A DNA stretch of 64,000 nucleotides, taken from NCBI GenBank assembly GCA_005765155.1, contig VCCP01000001.1:6696001-6760000 (forward strand). The letters run 5' to 3'. How positions within the stretch are numbered: the first letter of the stretch is position 1; each line of letters starts with the position of its first letter. Under the pieces are notes generated by a model that was not told where the DNA came from, made no database searches, and saw only the letters and a list, made by a program, of their open reading frames with translations. Both the position numbers and the translations under genes were made by a program. Shown here piece after piece: positions 1 through 13,479 of this stretch. The stretch comes from Zelopaecilomyces penicillatus (Eukaryota; Ascomycota; Sordariomycetes; Hypocreales; Pseudodiploosporaceae).

Positions 1-1660
1 GTGTGTTAGCTCCCGCTGAGCGCTTGGAACGCTTCAGAACCATGGATGCAGCTTCTGCAAGAACTAGATCACTGATCTTGGTATTATCCAAATCGGCGCT
101 CTTTAGGCTAACGCACTTTTGCATAATGGGAAGCATTCCAAGATCCCCAATATTCTCGCAGTAGCTTATGGAAAGATGCTCTAGCTTGGCAGCACAAGGG
201 GCCTTGGCCAAATGTTCTGACAGGAGCGAATTCGTCACGTCCTCCAAGTCCTCGATTTCGAGATGAGTGAGGCGCGGTGTCGAGGCCAATATGGGCTCTA
301 GGGCACCATCGGTCAATGACCTGCAACCGGAGAGTTGCAATCCCTCCAAGTCGGGCACCACATGTCCGATAGACTTGACACCCGCGCTCGTCAGACGGAT
401 ACATCGGCTAAGATCCAAGTGGCGCAGCTTTCGTGAAGGCACCATAGGTTGATCGGTTAAAATGTCGATGTCTGGGTCGACGCCGTGCATCATGGTCTTA
501 AGAGCCTCATCACTTAGTTCAGCACAGCCACTGAGAACGAGTCGTTCCAGGTTGTTGGTCTTGAATATGGATTCTGCCGTAGCGAGGCAATCAAAACCCC
601 TCACCTCTCCAGCACGAAGGTCTTTCAACATGGTGCAGGAATCAATCACAGACTTGAGTCCACGGGCCTCAACCTTTTGACACCAGGAGACATTTAAGCT
701 TTTCAGCTGAGGGCATGACTCGGCCACAATCTTGCAAGATGTATTGGATACGGCTGCGAGACCCGTGAGGTTCAAGTGCATAAGCTTCTCGTTACTCCTT
801 AAAAGACTGTGTAGTGTGTTTTTCTGAAAATTCCGGCAACCTTCGAGTGTAGCATTGATGAGGTTTTTGCAAGATTTGACAATGACCTCTGTTCGTTTGT
901 AGTGCTCCACCTGCACACAACCACGGAGATTCAAGTCTTTGATGAATGGGCCGGCAGCGACGATTATCCTGGCCAAAGAAGCGGCGGGGATATCTTGATA
1001 GAACCCAGATGCATCAAGCGAGGTCCAGAGCTGACCGTCGAAACAGAAGTTGTAGAAGGATTTGCTAACCCTGGAGGCCTGGACCAGCTCTTTTGGCTGA
1101 AGAAAAGAAAATATATAGACCTGGATTTCATGCGGCATGTTATCCCAAAGCAAACTGCTGGCTTTCATGGGGGCCTTTATGGCAGCCCGTGCACTCTGCT
1201 GGCCGTCTTGTTTCGCACATATGAGGTCGGCTGGTAACGCTGCCGTTGCAGGGACGGGAGAGGCAACTCCATGGTCAACCTTGCGCACTGGCAGGCATTC
1301 ATCTTGGGTGTCATAAAAGGGAAATTCAACCTGGGACGCCGACGAAATAGAGGTCGGCGCACTAGATAGGCCGAGGGGGGATGGCTGAGGAGTTCCCGAC
1401 CTGGCACTGACGGGCGTATGAGAAGGCCCGCTGGCAGACAAGCTGACGCAGGAAAGGCTGCCTCCTGTGCTGTATGGACTATTGACGGAGCGGGACCGTC
1501 GAAGACCAGACAGTGAGGGCGATGAGGATATGCGTTGGAGTCCACGGAGCAACCGTTGACGTCCCTTTATTTTGACCGGCACTTCGGGTGGAGTGTGGGC
1601 CTCTCCCTCACTGCCGGTGGAGAGCGGAGCACTGCCCATAACATCGTGTGATCCAGACAT
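1..1660 (-). CDS. F-box/leucine-rich repeat protein (Pof2-like), partial at window edge
   Basis: One reading frame is open from the ATG at 1660 down to base 1, so about 553 residues are seen and the C-terminus lies outside the window. It is probably the substrate-recognition subunit of an SCF ubiquitin ligase. Residues 1-165 are Ser/Pro-rich and probably disordered. An F-box follows at about 168-216 (LLWDNMPHEIQVYIFSFL, then ASRVSKSF and QLWTSLD), which would bind Skp1. From about 225 onward come many RNI-type LRRs, with units such as LRHLDLSRCIRLTSAGVKSI, LEGLQLSGCRSLTDGAL and LEHLSISYCENIGDLGM. The start is fixed because the frame has a stop upstream (near 1889) and no ATG between it and 1660. 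The family resembles fission yeast Pof2 and AMN1-type proteins rather than Grr1. The substrate is unknown. It is divergent from the kinase at 5641. Confidence 0.85.
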   Translation of the reverse strand, partial: MSGSHDVMGSAPLSTGSEGEAHTPPEVPVKIKGRQRLLRGLQRISSSPSLSGLRRSRSVNSPYSTGGSLSCVSLSASGPSHTPVSARSGTPQPSPLGLSSAPTSISSASQVEFPFYDTQDECLPVRKVDHGVASPVPATAALPADLICAKQDGQQSARAAIKAPMKASSLLWDNMPHEIQVYIFSFLQPKELVQASRVSKSFYNFCFDGQLWTSLDASGFYQDIPAASLARIIVAAGPFIKDLNLRGCVQVEHYKRTEVIVKSCKNLINATLEGCRNFQKNTLHSLLRSNEKLMHLNLTGLAAVSNTSCKIVAESCPQLKSLNVSWCQKVEARGLKSVIDSCTMLKDLRAGEVRGFDCLATAESIFKTNNLERLVLSGCAELSDEALKTMMHGVDPDIDILTDQPMVPSRKLRHLDLSRCIRLTSAGVKSIGHVVPDLEGLQLSGCRSLTDGALEPILASTPRLTHLEIEDLEDVTNSLLSEHLAKAPCAAKLEHLSISYCENIGDLGMLPIMQKCVSLKSADLDNTKISDLVLAEAASMVLKRSKRSAGANT

Positions 1661-4600
1661 GATGGAGAAGTCGTGGGGTATGATACTGAGCGCTTTTGCG
1701 CTTGGGGGCGTATTAGAATATCCTTCGTCTTGTAATTGTATAATTATTTCGCCTTCAAGCCTCCGTGTTGTATACTTTATCAACGCAACTTCTAATATGC
1801 AGAGCGTCGTTGCGGCTCCCGAGTTGCGGTTTTCGGGCGAGGCGGTGGTGGGGTGTCTGAATCCGCGTGTTGGGAGAGATGGGATCGATCAAGTCATATC
1901 GGTCGAGTCTCGCTTCCTCAAGTCATGAAACTGAAGGATCGATGAAATATCTCGTTTTGTTCAGGTGAACGTATGATCAATTCGAAGGGTCCCTGCCGAG
2001 CGGGCGATATATTTCAAACACCACAACGGGGGTGTCGATGTCGACTGCAGCGCACCCAAGGTGGACCGTCTGGCCGCGAGGGTCAGCGGGCTTGGGCGGG
2101 TGGACGTGGGGGTGGACGGAAGATGGTCAGCGGACCGCACCAAGAGACTCGCTCGCAGTTTCGAATGCCCTTATCAACGGCCACAAGGCGCCTCAGAACA
2201 CACCAAAGCACACCAAATCACACACAACACAACAAAGGCACATGCCACCTGGAGCCAGCAGTGGTGATCACACGAACGAGCGCGAGGGAGAGAATGGAGT
2301 GAGGCAAGCCCGTGGGAGGAGGGTAAGGTGACACCGCCTGTTTAAAGACGGCAGCCGCTCTCTTCCCCATCACTTCCCCCCCCCTTCCCCGCCAGACGTG
2401 TAAGCTACTGTACAGTATCAACAAAGCCACAGCGGCCACTGTAGCAAGTAAATATGAATCGCAAGACCCTGACTGAGGCGCACAGTTGGGGATGGTTTCC
2501 GAGTACAGTCAGGCAAGTCAGTACCTGCAGCACGGTGAAGGAATGGGAAACAGGGCCGTATTACGGCGCGCGCCACTGGAGTACTAAGGCTAGGGGTCAG
2601 AAAGAAGTAGAGGCCGGTAAAAAGTCCCTGAAAAATGGTGCATTGGTGGTCGACAGGGGCAAGGCTAGCGCCACGTCGGGGGCCTGGGGTATATCGATAA
2701 GCACACTTCTCACTGGATTTGTGGCCGAATTCCATTGTTTTAGCGCGGCATGGCGACCCTGTTGCTGTTCCCCGTTATCGCTCGACAGCCCTCAGTGGGT
2801 GGTTAGTGGCCAACAGTGGGCATCAGTTGTGGATCCTTCCCCATGTGTCCGTACTCGAACCCCACTATTCACCACAACACCCTGTCTTTCAAGGCTCTCT
2901 GAACCATCTTTGGGCTCTAGTCTGTGGCGAGAAACGACTCGAGAAGGCTCGGATGAGCACTGTGCTTGAAAAGTGCGCATTATTTGGAGCACAGGTTACG
3001 AGAAATACCCAGTACTACTTGCTAAGAAGGAGGAGGGGGATTGGCTTGAGCCAGAAAACCAAATAAATCCCTCCTTGCATTAAAGAGATCATCACTCGTA
3101 TATTTTACTTATAGTAGGTTCCCGACCTCAATTGATTATGGGTTTGTACCTCAAATTGGGGGTCGTTGGTAGCACTCACATGGTCACGAGGATGCGGATA
3201 GTGAGTCAGTGTACATATCAGGGGCATCAAGACAGCATGTCTTGTACCAGTATGTCGATATCATTTTTGACAGCTGGATATTTGGCATTGACCATGCCCT
3301 GGATATATTCGGTAGAGTTTTTAGTTGGTCCATTGTCGATAAAACTGACAATTCTTTTTCTTTATGAAAAAGGACAGAATCAGGGAAGACTGTCCGGGGG
3401 ACCATTGAGTTACCTGTGCCGTGAGATGGTTGCGTCTAGGAGTTGAGTGAGGCTTTTGTTTAATGGGTGAGCTAGAAAATATTTCCAAAAAAAAGGAAGA
3501 ACCTCTCGCCACCCACTCTGGTTTGAGTGAGTGTCCTGAACGCCCGCTGTCGCCGTCTTACTTTTGGCAAGGGCATCGTCTCTGCCTTTCTGCACTGTAC
3601 GGCAGAGAACGGAGTGGGAAGCCAGACCGAGCCTCATGCTGGCCCAAAGGACGACCCTACATGCTTCCGTGATGGCGTTACATAACCCTTGGCGAACCCA
3701 CGTGAGAAAACTGGCATGAAGGATTGGAGAAATATCGTTAAGCAGAGTACAGCATGGGATGTAGCATAAAGTCACGGATGATGAACCACTGCGGTTGTTT
3801 ACCAGCAAGTATGGTTGTAGGCACTAACTGCAGGCACCTCGTCCGTTAACAACGCACCAAGCTCCTGACTCTTTCCGGGGACCCCGCCTTTAGCCGGAAC
3901 CCTTCAAATTCGGAGGAACCGGCGCAGCCAGCACGGACTATTGAAAAGAATGGCATTATTCACGTAGCAGCTATACGTCGATAACGAATATCGTTGGCTG
4001 ATTTTCAACCCTGGAAAAAGGAACATGCACACAGGGTTCTTTTTTCGCGATCCTGGGTCCTTGATGTGATAACCGAACCCACAACTTGCCGCGACGAGGG
4101 TTCTTCACCATGATGCATTAAGCCTGGGACCTGGGAACTGGGAACTCGCCGAGTACTGCTAAGCAGGCATCTACTTGGGCTCGGCCCTTGGGTTCTGCCG
4201 CAACTACAGTAGAAGTAGAATCTGTCTGCCTGAAATTTTGCATTTTATTTTATTTTTTAATATCTTCTTGAACTAAAGATTGCGGCTCGGTGACTCCTCG
4301 TCACCCAAAAAGAACACAATATTTCGTCTTTAATAATCATGGTCTAGGTCTGGTCTGTGTGGCCAGTAAGATGGATGGCAGGGCATGGGCCTTTCCTCAG
4401 CTCTATAAAATGGGTCATGACGCCTGCAAGGCCAATAGCATTTGCCGGTGCCAAGCTGCAATGCACACCTGTGACGTCGCGCCCACAAGCCAGCCATTCT
4501 CTCAGGTTTCATTAGTTGTCACACCTGACTTTGTTGAGACTGTATTTTAATGTACAGTCTTTAGGTAAGGTAGGTGAGGTATGTATGTATATGAGAGAAG

Positions 4601-5640
4601 AGTAGCGAAATGTGCCCCCATTCTCTCCCGCTTGGCCTTCGTTGCTACCAAAGTAGGTAGGATTGGACCACACACGATCCCTTCCTGGCAACACTTGTGC
4701 CCTTCTCGATCCACTAAGGGGGTGCGTACTTTGAACCCCTCAATAATTTGGTAGGCTATTCATATCAATGTATGATACCATTTGTCTGGACACATCCCAG
4801 AGTGCGAAATTTAGTGTCAAGGGCATCCTCAATTACGAGCATCTGCCCGCGATTAGCTTTGTACACAACGCCAAATGCTCATAATAAATCGCAAGCCCTC
4901 CAACATATCATCTACCTTGAAGGCATCAAGATCTAAAACTCAGCTACTACCGTAAATAGTCGCTACAGATCCCCAGACATTTGCTTGCGAGTTTTTATCA
5001 GCGGCGCTCAACGCGTCGTTGATGATTTGCCCTGTATCAATAGCTCCATCCATCCCTTCAACAGTTTTTGTGGGCTATTCCTGTACGTATTCCGTACTTG
5101 GGTGCTGATCAGCATAGGTGTTCAGCACGCTCAGCGCCGTCACCCCTCCCGGCCCGTCCATTCTGCTGTACCCCTCGCCCCGAAGAGCCGCCCAACCACA
5201 CACCGTGACCCTTTGTCTGACTTGATCGGCTTCCTTTCGTCCCCGGAATCCTTTGGCTGTCAATCGTTTTCCCAACACCAGAAATCGGAATCGGGGGCTA
5301 CAGCTGTCGTCGACTTCCTCCGATATTTCCTGCGATACTTCCTGCCCTTCCATCTTCCGCAGTCACCGCTCTCTACTCTCCTCGCCCAGAGTCCCGGCAT
5401 CTCACCTCCACTCACCGATCGAATCTCAGCTGGCCGACCACCACCTTGGTCGCTCATCAGTCGGCGTGACGGCGTGACGACAGCGAGGGCAAGAATCCGC
5501 ACTGCCTCGACGTCCACTTCGGCATAGAAAGCCTTGTCTTGGACTATCTTGCGCCCGAAATCCAGTCGCATTGCAACCCATCTTAGTCTCTGCCCAACCT
5601 ATCATTTGGTTCTAAACCTCGACAACCACCGCCGCCAAGC
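1661..5640. other. Divergent intergenic region, no gene recognised
   Basis: About 4 kb separates the divergent F-box and PAS-kinase genes. I see no reading frame with convincing protein character on either strand, and no tRNA or 5S gene. A short C run lies near 2380. The segment from about 5100 to 5640 is pyrimidine-rich (CCTC, TTCC runs) and looks like the 5' leader of the kinase gene. The rest presumably holds both promoters. Confidence 0.6.
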
Positions 5641-8600
5641 ATGCTCCAGACACATGCCGGCCAACATGATAACCGTACGCCCGTCCAGAGCCCTTCCAAC
5701 AATTTCCATACACCCAATGACTAACGAATACTTTTTCTCTAGGCACTGGAAGCAATACGGGGGACGATGAGAGGGGAAGAGGCAAAGTTTTGCAGCCGTT
5801 ATCGCTACCCAAAAACAGAAGCACGGGGAATCTGGCCCTCCTAACAGAACCAACTGTCGACCGAAGTCGCTACCGCCTCTCCTTTGAAGGCTCATCAGTG
5901 GTTGGGTTGGATTTCGAATCAATGACAAGGTGGGTTCATGCTAGTTTTTGGGCCACATTATAGCAACACTGCATGGGCATGCCCTTTACTAGCTAGAGGA
6001 CGCTTCTTGCTGACCCGGGCTTGTTCCTCTAGGCCAGCACATATTGCCGATCATGAACACGGCCTCGGGCTTTCTGGGCTGCGTCGCATACGGCAGCACC
6101 CCCCCTCTCGTAACCCGACCATGCCAAACTCTGCAGCTTCCTCACGGAGCCCCTCTGTGGTTGCGCTCTCTCGATCGACTTCGATGACGGCCATGCTTGC
6201 ACATGCTGGTGCATCGCCCTTCTCGGGGGGTCCCGCCTCGCCCAACTTTTCCGAAGATTTGACTCGATTTCCCTCCGAATCCTTACATTCCTTTTCATTC
6301 GCTCATCAACCTGAAGATTTTCTCCACAATCGGCAAAATGTGTTGAAACGATCGATGGAGTTCATGAAGGATCGCATGGGCCTAACTATGAGCTCATCCC
6401 AGGCGGGGCTTGCTAGTGCACAAGCAAGAGCCACAGGAGATATCGATGCTCAGCATATGCTGGATTTGCTTGCAAGGGCTCAACTAATAGGCGCCGGAAA
6501 TTTGCCAAATCCCGACCCATCTATCCACGTTGCTGGGCCCTTGACCGGACCTGCTGATCTGTCTGGAGATAATCTGTTTGAGAAGCAATTCCTGCCTCAT
6601 GTTTCCACAACTCAAGCCAACAGATCAGATTCAGCCACTTCCCCTATGCATAAAACATCCCCTGCTTCTCATGTACACTTCCAGGAGCTACCTGAACCGA
6701 AAATCAATGATGGACCCAAAGTAGCGGAGGTTGGAAATCAACCCGAAGACTCCAGCAAGACGTCTGCTACTGACAACTGTGCAATGGCACCCCCCAGATC
6801 ACGGCCAACAAGCTTAAAACGGACTATGACTGACACACTTGCTATTTCCTTGCAAGATAGACTTATGGATACTATGACTCAACCTTTTATTCCCGGACAG
6901 TCACTCTACGAAGAACCAGTCTTGTCGCCTACGCTTTCACACGCACCGTCATCGTTGAACAGCTTTCCGAGTGTTCTGGGTTCCGCTGTTCATGGACACA
7001 CAAATCGATGGGTTCCAGCTGCGCAAGCCATCTTTACAACCGAGGGTAAACCACCGTGGACAATCCTGGCAGCGAACGACCTTGCTTGTCTGGTATTTGG
7101 CGTTACAAAAGCCGAAGTTCGTAAGATGGGTATCCTTGAAGTTGTGCAAGAGGAGAGAAGGGCGTGGCTCGAGCGGAAGCTCCTTCAGATTGATGGGGAA
7201 GGGACCAACAATGCAACAGGAGGAACGACCAAACAAACTCCTGCTGCCTCAGCCGCATCTGCACTTCTCGGTGGCCGTTCAGGGATCACCGCTCAGCTTT
7301 TGAGTAAACCCAACTCGAGGTCTCAGCCCGCAAAATCCTCACAACGGCGAGCTCAGACGGTCCATAGTGGTGATCCAAACCCGCCCTCTGCACGTGGCAG
7401 CGGCCATCATCGCAACAGCCTTTCTCGTGGCGTCTTACTGTGTGGTGATGTTGTTCCAATCCAAAAGCGGAACGGAGCAACAGGCTCCGCCAGCCTGTGG
7501 GTGAAAGAAAAACGGGTCGGCTTGATTTGGGTTTTGGAGGAAATTCATGAAGATGTGGCCTACGTGTCGCTAAGCGAAGATGGCAATGTGCAAACAATCT
7601 CAGGGGCCACGGAGCCTATTTGGGGGCTTCCGTCAACCCAAGTAGGATTTGACGTGGCAAAGCTTATCCCGCGGATTCCTCGACAAGGAATAGACCCCAA
7701 TGAGGGAGATATCGACTTTGCCCAGACAACAAGGCGGAAGTTCTTTACCTGTCCTAGCTCGCCCAAGGTCAATATTCCGTGTGCTGTTGAGCAAGTACGC
7801 GGCAAGCTGGAGTTCCGAGTGTCAACTTTCCCCCACATGGCAGGTATTATCGTGGTTGACCCTGAGAATTTTAAGATTCGAAGCTCAAACTCTGTTTTTT
7901 GTGGTGCACTTTTCGGCTACGAAAAACCAGACGGAAAGCCAATAAACTCCCTGATTCCCGACTTTGATAAAATTTTGGCGACCTTGACGGAGGAGGACGG
8001 CCTGCAGTTACTGGATGGTATGGTAGTACCAGAACACAGATTCCGCAGAGCCGCCGCATTTCTGGCTCTCAAAGAACAACGCCCCGACGCTGCTGCTGCC
8101 TTCCTACAACCTGATGGGATACCTGGAAAACATCGAGACGGCTCTGCTCTGAAAATTGATGTACAGATGCGAGTAGTTGAGAGTGAAAAACAGCCGAGCA
8201 CCACTAAAAACAATACTGTTGTCGAGGAGAGTGATGAAGACTTGACTGACGAGGAAGCCATCTCCGTTCCACGCTCAGAAATGGTATTTGCGCTTTGGAT
8301 TACTTACTCGCGACATTTACATGCTGTCCAGGTCCACCCCAGTATTGACTCGCCTACTCCTCCAGGCATTGCATCGCCTATTCATCAACCATCACCAGGC
8401 CAAGCCCCTTTGTCTATTCCACCGGAGCTGGAGCTGGAGCCTGAGCAACCTGAGGTGCCCGAGGAACCTAAGAAAGAACCTGTATCTACAGCCACGTCAT
8501 TATCTAAGCATATTAAAGACGTTGCAATGAGTGCTGCAGCCAGACTCACTGGGCTCCCCATTTCACCGGCAAAGCCTACTGAAAAGCCGCCAGTAGCCAG

Positions 8601-9494
8601 GATCGTCGAGCCTGTCCCTAAAAAGACCATTGCGGATTATATGATTTTAGAGGATATGGGCCAGGGTGCATATGGTCAAGTGAAGCTTGCTCGGCACAAG
8701 AAATTGGGCAATAAGGTTGTCCTGAAATATGTGACCAAGCAACGTATTCTTGTAGACACTTGGACGAGAGACCGCAAACTGGGGACTGTGCCTTTGGAAA
8801 TACACGTACTGGATTATCTACGCCGCCCCGAGTTCCAGCATCCCAATATTGTGGAGATGCAGGGTTTTTTCGAGGACGATGTGAACTACTACATTGAAAT
8901 GGCACCACACGGGCTACCTGGCATGGACCTGTTTGATTACATTGAGCTCCGTGCCAACATGGATGAGTCAGAATGTCGAAGCATCTTTGTGCAGGTTGTC
9001 AAGGCCATCCACTTTCTACATACCACTGCCGCGGTGGTTCATCGGGATATCAAGGACGAAAACGTCATCCTCGATGGAGAAGGAAACATCAAGCTCATTG
9101 ATTTTGGTAGTGCGGCGTATATCAAGAGCGGGCCCTTTGGCGTATTTGTGGGCACCATTGGTAAGTATTTTGTCTACATCGTCTCTATAGGGATTGATGC
9201 TAACCTAAATCTGCAATAGATTATGCCGCCCCTGAAGTCTTGGCTGGCAAGCCTTATGGCGGCAAAGAGCAGGATGTGTGGGCGCTTGGAATCCTTCTTT
9301 ACACGATAATCTACAAGGAGAATCCGTTTTACAGCATTGACGAGATTATGGACCGCGATCTTCGGGTTCCATTCACCATTAGCGACGCGAGCATCGATTT
9401 AGTTCGTTGCATGCTGAACCGAGATGTGGATCAGCGATACACTATACAGCAGGTGCTTGATCACTCTTGGTGCGAAGCACATGAAACGCATTAG
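5641..9494 (+). CDS. PAS-domain serine/threonine kinase (PAS kinase, Psk1/Psk2 family)
   Basis: Proposed exons are 5641-5674, 5743-5929, 6033-9160 and 9220-9494 (1207 aa), with phases agreeing at all three junctions. The ATG at 5641 follows CCGCCAAGC, and the frame upstream is stopped. A PAS domain lies at about residues 396-470, with a possible second PAS-like segment after 500. The C-terminal kinase domain spans about 942-1205. It has the glycine loop GQGAYG, catalytic Lys972, HRDIKDEN with Asp1079, and DFGS with Asp1097. The last intron falls directly before DYAAPEV in the activation segment. PAS kinases sense nutrient state and in yeast regulate glycogen and UDP-glucose use. That role is transferred from the family, not seen here. 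The long disordered segments between the domains are typical. The first coding exon is only 34 nt, so simple gene callers would probably start later. Confidence 0.93.
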
Positions 9495-10066
9495 AAAGCG
9501 AAAAGCGCTCAAAGTTCAGACGGCATATTTTTGGGAAGGTCAGACTATTATTTACACATTTTCGACCATGATACCCCCCATACAGAACTGCTAGTTATGC
9601 ACGAATACATAAGGGTAACGACCAGAATCATGGCAGCATAGAGTCTGCCGCAGCTGCTCGTTTGCGACAAAACTGGAGGGCTTGGAGAAAGAAAAACACA
9701 GCATCATTCGGGCGATGGGAGTACGAATTATGGAGACTGAGTGATGGAGTGGGTGATTGATTTGTCTTTTTTTTTTTTTTGGGTCTATATCGCAGGTGTT
9801 TGGTGGGAAACAAACAAAATATCTTGATCTGCCCAAAGTTGAATGATAGAGACATACTAAAGCACAAATGGTGGCTGGAACTAGGCTGGCAATGGTGGTA
9901 ATAAATTCTTGTGTCTCGAGTGGAGCATATAGCATTGGAATCTAAATACAAGCATATCACGCTAATAAACGGCCTTCCTCAATTGACTTATAACATCCCT
10001 ATCTCTGTCTCGTTGACTTTCGTAAACCCCAAGAAGTCCATTGTGGCAACATTGTGGGCGACTGTG
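9495..10066. other. Convergent 3' region
   Basis: The tails of the PAS-kinase (+) and Sea4/Mios (-) genes converge here. A T run of about 14 lies near 9767-9780. No coding frame is convincing. The stretch probably holds the two 3' UTRs and poly(A) sites. Confidence 0.6.
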
Positions 10067-13000
10067 TCAATGATAATTCAACTCTGGGTTTGCCCTAAAG
10101 TTACAGCGACAGCGACACTCTGGGACAGGGCACTCAACATGTCTCGCGAACCATTGTCTAGCATGATCCAGATGAAGAACATGCTCACAGCGAAGACAGA
10201 AAGCAGGGAAACGGCCAGCCATGCGAGTCTCCCCCTTTTCCTCGGGCTTATCAGAGCGAGGCACGCCCACAACCTCCAAACAGACAACGCAGCGCGGCAA
10301 GTGGCGACCGCAGTTGGGACAGCTGACGCCCGCGTTGATGCTAGTAGCCAGGAGCGGGTTCCGCGTCTCAAGCGAGGATGATGGGGTCGGTGCCACGTTG
10401 TGGTGGCTGGTTAGAGACGTACCAGCGTCGCAGTAGACGCAGCGAAGTGCAATCTGGCGAGATGGCGGTTTGAGAGTCGGAACACCGTCGCGTTTGGAGC
10501 GTTTGGTGGATTCGACTTCGAATTTGGTGCGCTGGAAGAAGAGTCGGTGACGTTGAAGGTGAGAGCGGTAGGCGTTGCGCCAGGCGCGGCATCGGATGTC
10601 GTCGATATAGCGTGGGGAGCAGATGGACATGACGAGTGTGGCTGTTTGATAGTCGTGGAACTTTTCAACGTAGCGAGCAAAGATGTCAACCATGGTGTCG
10701 GTGATGCCCGTGAGACATATACCCTCGATATCACCTTCTTCAACAGCGCGAGCAACCTGTTTCTCTAGCCAGACTGTGAGCTCGTCATCCGTAAAGTTGC
10801 GAACAGCGACGTAGACTCGATCTGCCAGGGGCAAGGAAACCTGGTTTGCAATGGTGGCCCAGTCTCCGGTTGCGATGAGGGACGAGATGGCGCGCAGATA
10901 GGGGTCGGTCTTGGAGGCTACTGCATCGTCGACATCGAGCTGCTCTTTCGCCCGGTGCCGCCCTCCGCGACCCATAAGCTGAAGTGCAAGAGACACAAAG
11001 AGCAGTTCAGGGTGCGACGAGCTAGCCTTTTTCAAAATGTCAATGGCTAGTTCCGCATCTCCCCGGAATAGTGCTCGCGAGGCTGCCATTGTATGGATGG
11101 CGGTCGGATACTCTGGATCGGCTTCCCGGCCGAGGCCACTAGGGTCGTGGTTTTGGCTGTCCCCCCAGCTGCAAATCTCAAGGCACAACTGGCGGTGATG
11201 AGGCCGCTTTGTGGAAACTCCGTCAAACTTGGGTAGGTAATGTTTTTTGCAGTATGCTCCAATTGACCGCTCCCATTGTAGTGAGTCTGGTGGTGTAGTA
11301 GAGGGGCTCAGGCGAGAGTTTGGATTACGACCTTCAAGAGAGTTAGATTATGCTATACTGGCAAAGGAATGTGGTGTGTTTGTGGATCTGGTTCCTTACC
11401 AAGATCATTGCTCCAGATAGAATTCACACCTAGGTAGCTGAGATCCATATTTGACAAGAACAGCCCGCCATCATCAGCAGCTCGCTCCGCATCTATTAAA
11501 CGGTCAGTTACAATCCATTCGCACTCTGCATGACACACAGCTTCATTCTTGAACTAACCTGCAATCCAATCCCAGACGAAAGTCTTCCAAGGGTCGTCCG
11601 ATACCACGTTTCTGTTCGTAGCGGCATCAAACAAATACCTCTCCTTTGCGCGGGTGAGCTTCACATGGTCAACGACGCACTGGGCCTCCCTGGGAAGACC
11701 AGGTGTAGACATAAGAGTACCGAGAAGCCCCTCATGAATCTCACGGCAAGAACCGAGGCCGTTTGAGATGATGGTCGTAGCAGCTGAGCCATTAGCCCAA
11801 GGCACTGCATCGTCACTTGAGACTTGCTTTTCCTCAGAACTGTCTGATCCCTGGCGCTCTCTGCGTGCAAAGTTTCGTAAGCTGCAGAGTTTCTCAGCAA
11901 GCGTTGTAGCGGTCCGAAACGCCTCCGGTAAAGGCGAGGTGCTTTCATTTACATGCTTGACAATTGTGAGCGCTGGAGTGTCTGGATTCAATGCATTCTC
12001 AATGCTTTCGTCAATCTGAGCCTTGTCCAGTCCAAATATGGGGACGTCGGATAGAGTTTGTTCGGTGATGACAGGTGCCAGCATCTCAGAGGCCTGAGCT
12101 GGATCAAAGTTTAAGAGGTCAAGATATGGCGTCCCCCCTGTTTTTACACCGTTAGCGGGTTTTGCAATATGATTTCAATGAGCAATCGTACATACCTTCA
12201 AGGCCACGATGGGGAGCTTGCCACGGTACGAGTTTAAAAATATGATCAGCTGTCCGAGAAGGCTGCTCCAAGATCTCGAAGCTGCCATTCGCCCGCAACA
12301 CAAACAATCGAGGGCGCAACGCTGGCGATCCTAGAGTTACCCAGTCAAATGACACAATGCGGTCATTTTTACGAGAGGTTTCCCGATATGAGACATCCAT
12401 TTCGTGAGACTTCTGAACCTGTAGGAGCTCCGGGCCATCCTGCGATGCTATATCAGAAGACGGAACCTCCTTGTTCGTCTCCAGTACCTTGAGCTGCCCA
12501 GTGCGGGACAATACTGCAAGTAAACCACGGTGGTCTCGGCAATACCGCAGAGACCGAATCATTGAGTGCTTCTCTTCGGCCAACGAAGGATCATCATCCG
12601 TTTCTATAACACGATCGAGACGCAAAGAGCCGCCCCATGGTAGATCATCCTCATCGACAGCTTGCGTGTAAGAGTGAGAGGCCACAGGACGAGAAGTTGC
12701 TCGTCGATCCCATATCATGACACCAGGATGATCCAAGGCTGATGACGCAAAGAAATTCTGATCCGCATAGTCAATGGCTAGATTATTGTTACACTTTGTT
12801 GGGAAGGTAATGACACTCGTAGGGTCTAAGTGAAACCAATTCGGGGACCTGAAGTTAGCCTTTATTTCCTTTATCACAACATGGGAAGGGGAGAATTACC
12901 CCGAAGATCATGTATCCTGAGGCCTTGTCCTTTGATTCCAGCAACCAGGGTCTGGGGGCTGTCTTCAAAGAACTTTATGCTAGAAACGGACACACTAGGT

Positions 13001-13479
13001 TCAAGCCTAGACCTGGGCTCAGTAAGACCGGTCGAGTCCTCTGGGAATCCTCTGGTGACCGCCGCTACTGATGATAGACGGTTAATGTCCCATACCTGGA
13101 GGCTCTGGTCCATTCGCACACGGTCGAGACCAACAGCTAACAATCCAGTGGTGTTGAACGAGACAGCCTGACATGTACGTGACATTTTCAAACCGAGCTC
13201 AACGTAGGCGTTAGAGTTGTCCTCAATCTTAAGCAGATTGACAATGCCGGCACCAGTTCCGACAGCTAAAAGACCTGGGTTCTCGGGAGACCAGTCGTAT
13301 GTAGTGAGAGGAGGAAAGTCATCATGCCTACTGACTTTGGCATAGTCGAACCTGCCCTTGCGCGCGTGTCCTGTGGGCTCATAGAGCTGTACTACCCGAT
13401 GCTGCAGATTGATATGAACGAAGCTGTCAACAGACGCATTGGGAGACCACTTTACGAGCCCTGGCTCTGGTCGGTCCAT
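10067..13479 (-). CDS. SEA4: SEA/GATOR2 complex subunit Sea4 (Mios homologue)
   Basis: Proposed exons on the minus strand are 13479-12900, 12825-12196, 12137-11559, 11492-11400 and 11331-10067 (1048 aa, close to yeast Sea4). All four junctions are in phase. The first junction gives LRDPTSVITFPTKCNNN. Residues 1 to about 400 form WD40-like blades (for example LTTYDWSPENPGLLAVGTGAGIV written in parts, then SLQVWDINRL and VMIWDRRA). A helical middle follows. The C-terminus (about 928-1040) is a cysteine/histidine-rich zinc module: CVYC, CPNCGRHLPRCVVC, CLRCEHVLHLDH and CPVPECRCRC. This WD-propeller plus RING-like zinc module is the Mios architecture. GATOR2/SEACAT opposes the Rag-GAP complex and promotes TORC1 signalling at the vacuole. 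The fourth exon is only 93 nt. Confidence 0.92.

Noticed and set aside
902..1237. 111-codon plus-strand ORF
   Set aside because: It is antisense to the open F-box/LRR frame, whose protein has clear domain structure; the ORF has none.
12849..12899. Acceptor at 12849 for the first intron of SEA4
   Set aside because: The phase does not match the next exon; the acceptor at 12826 is in phase and yields the expected LRDP join.
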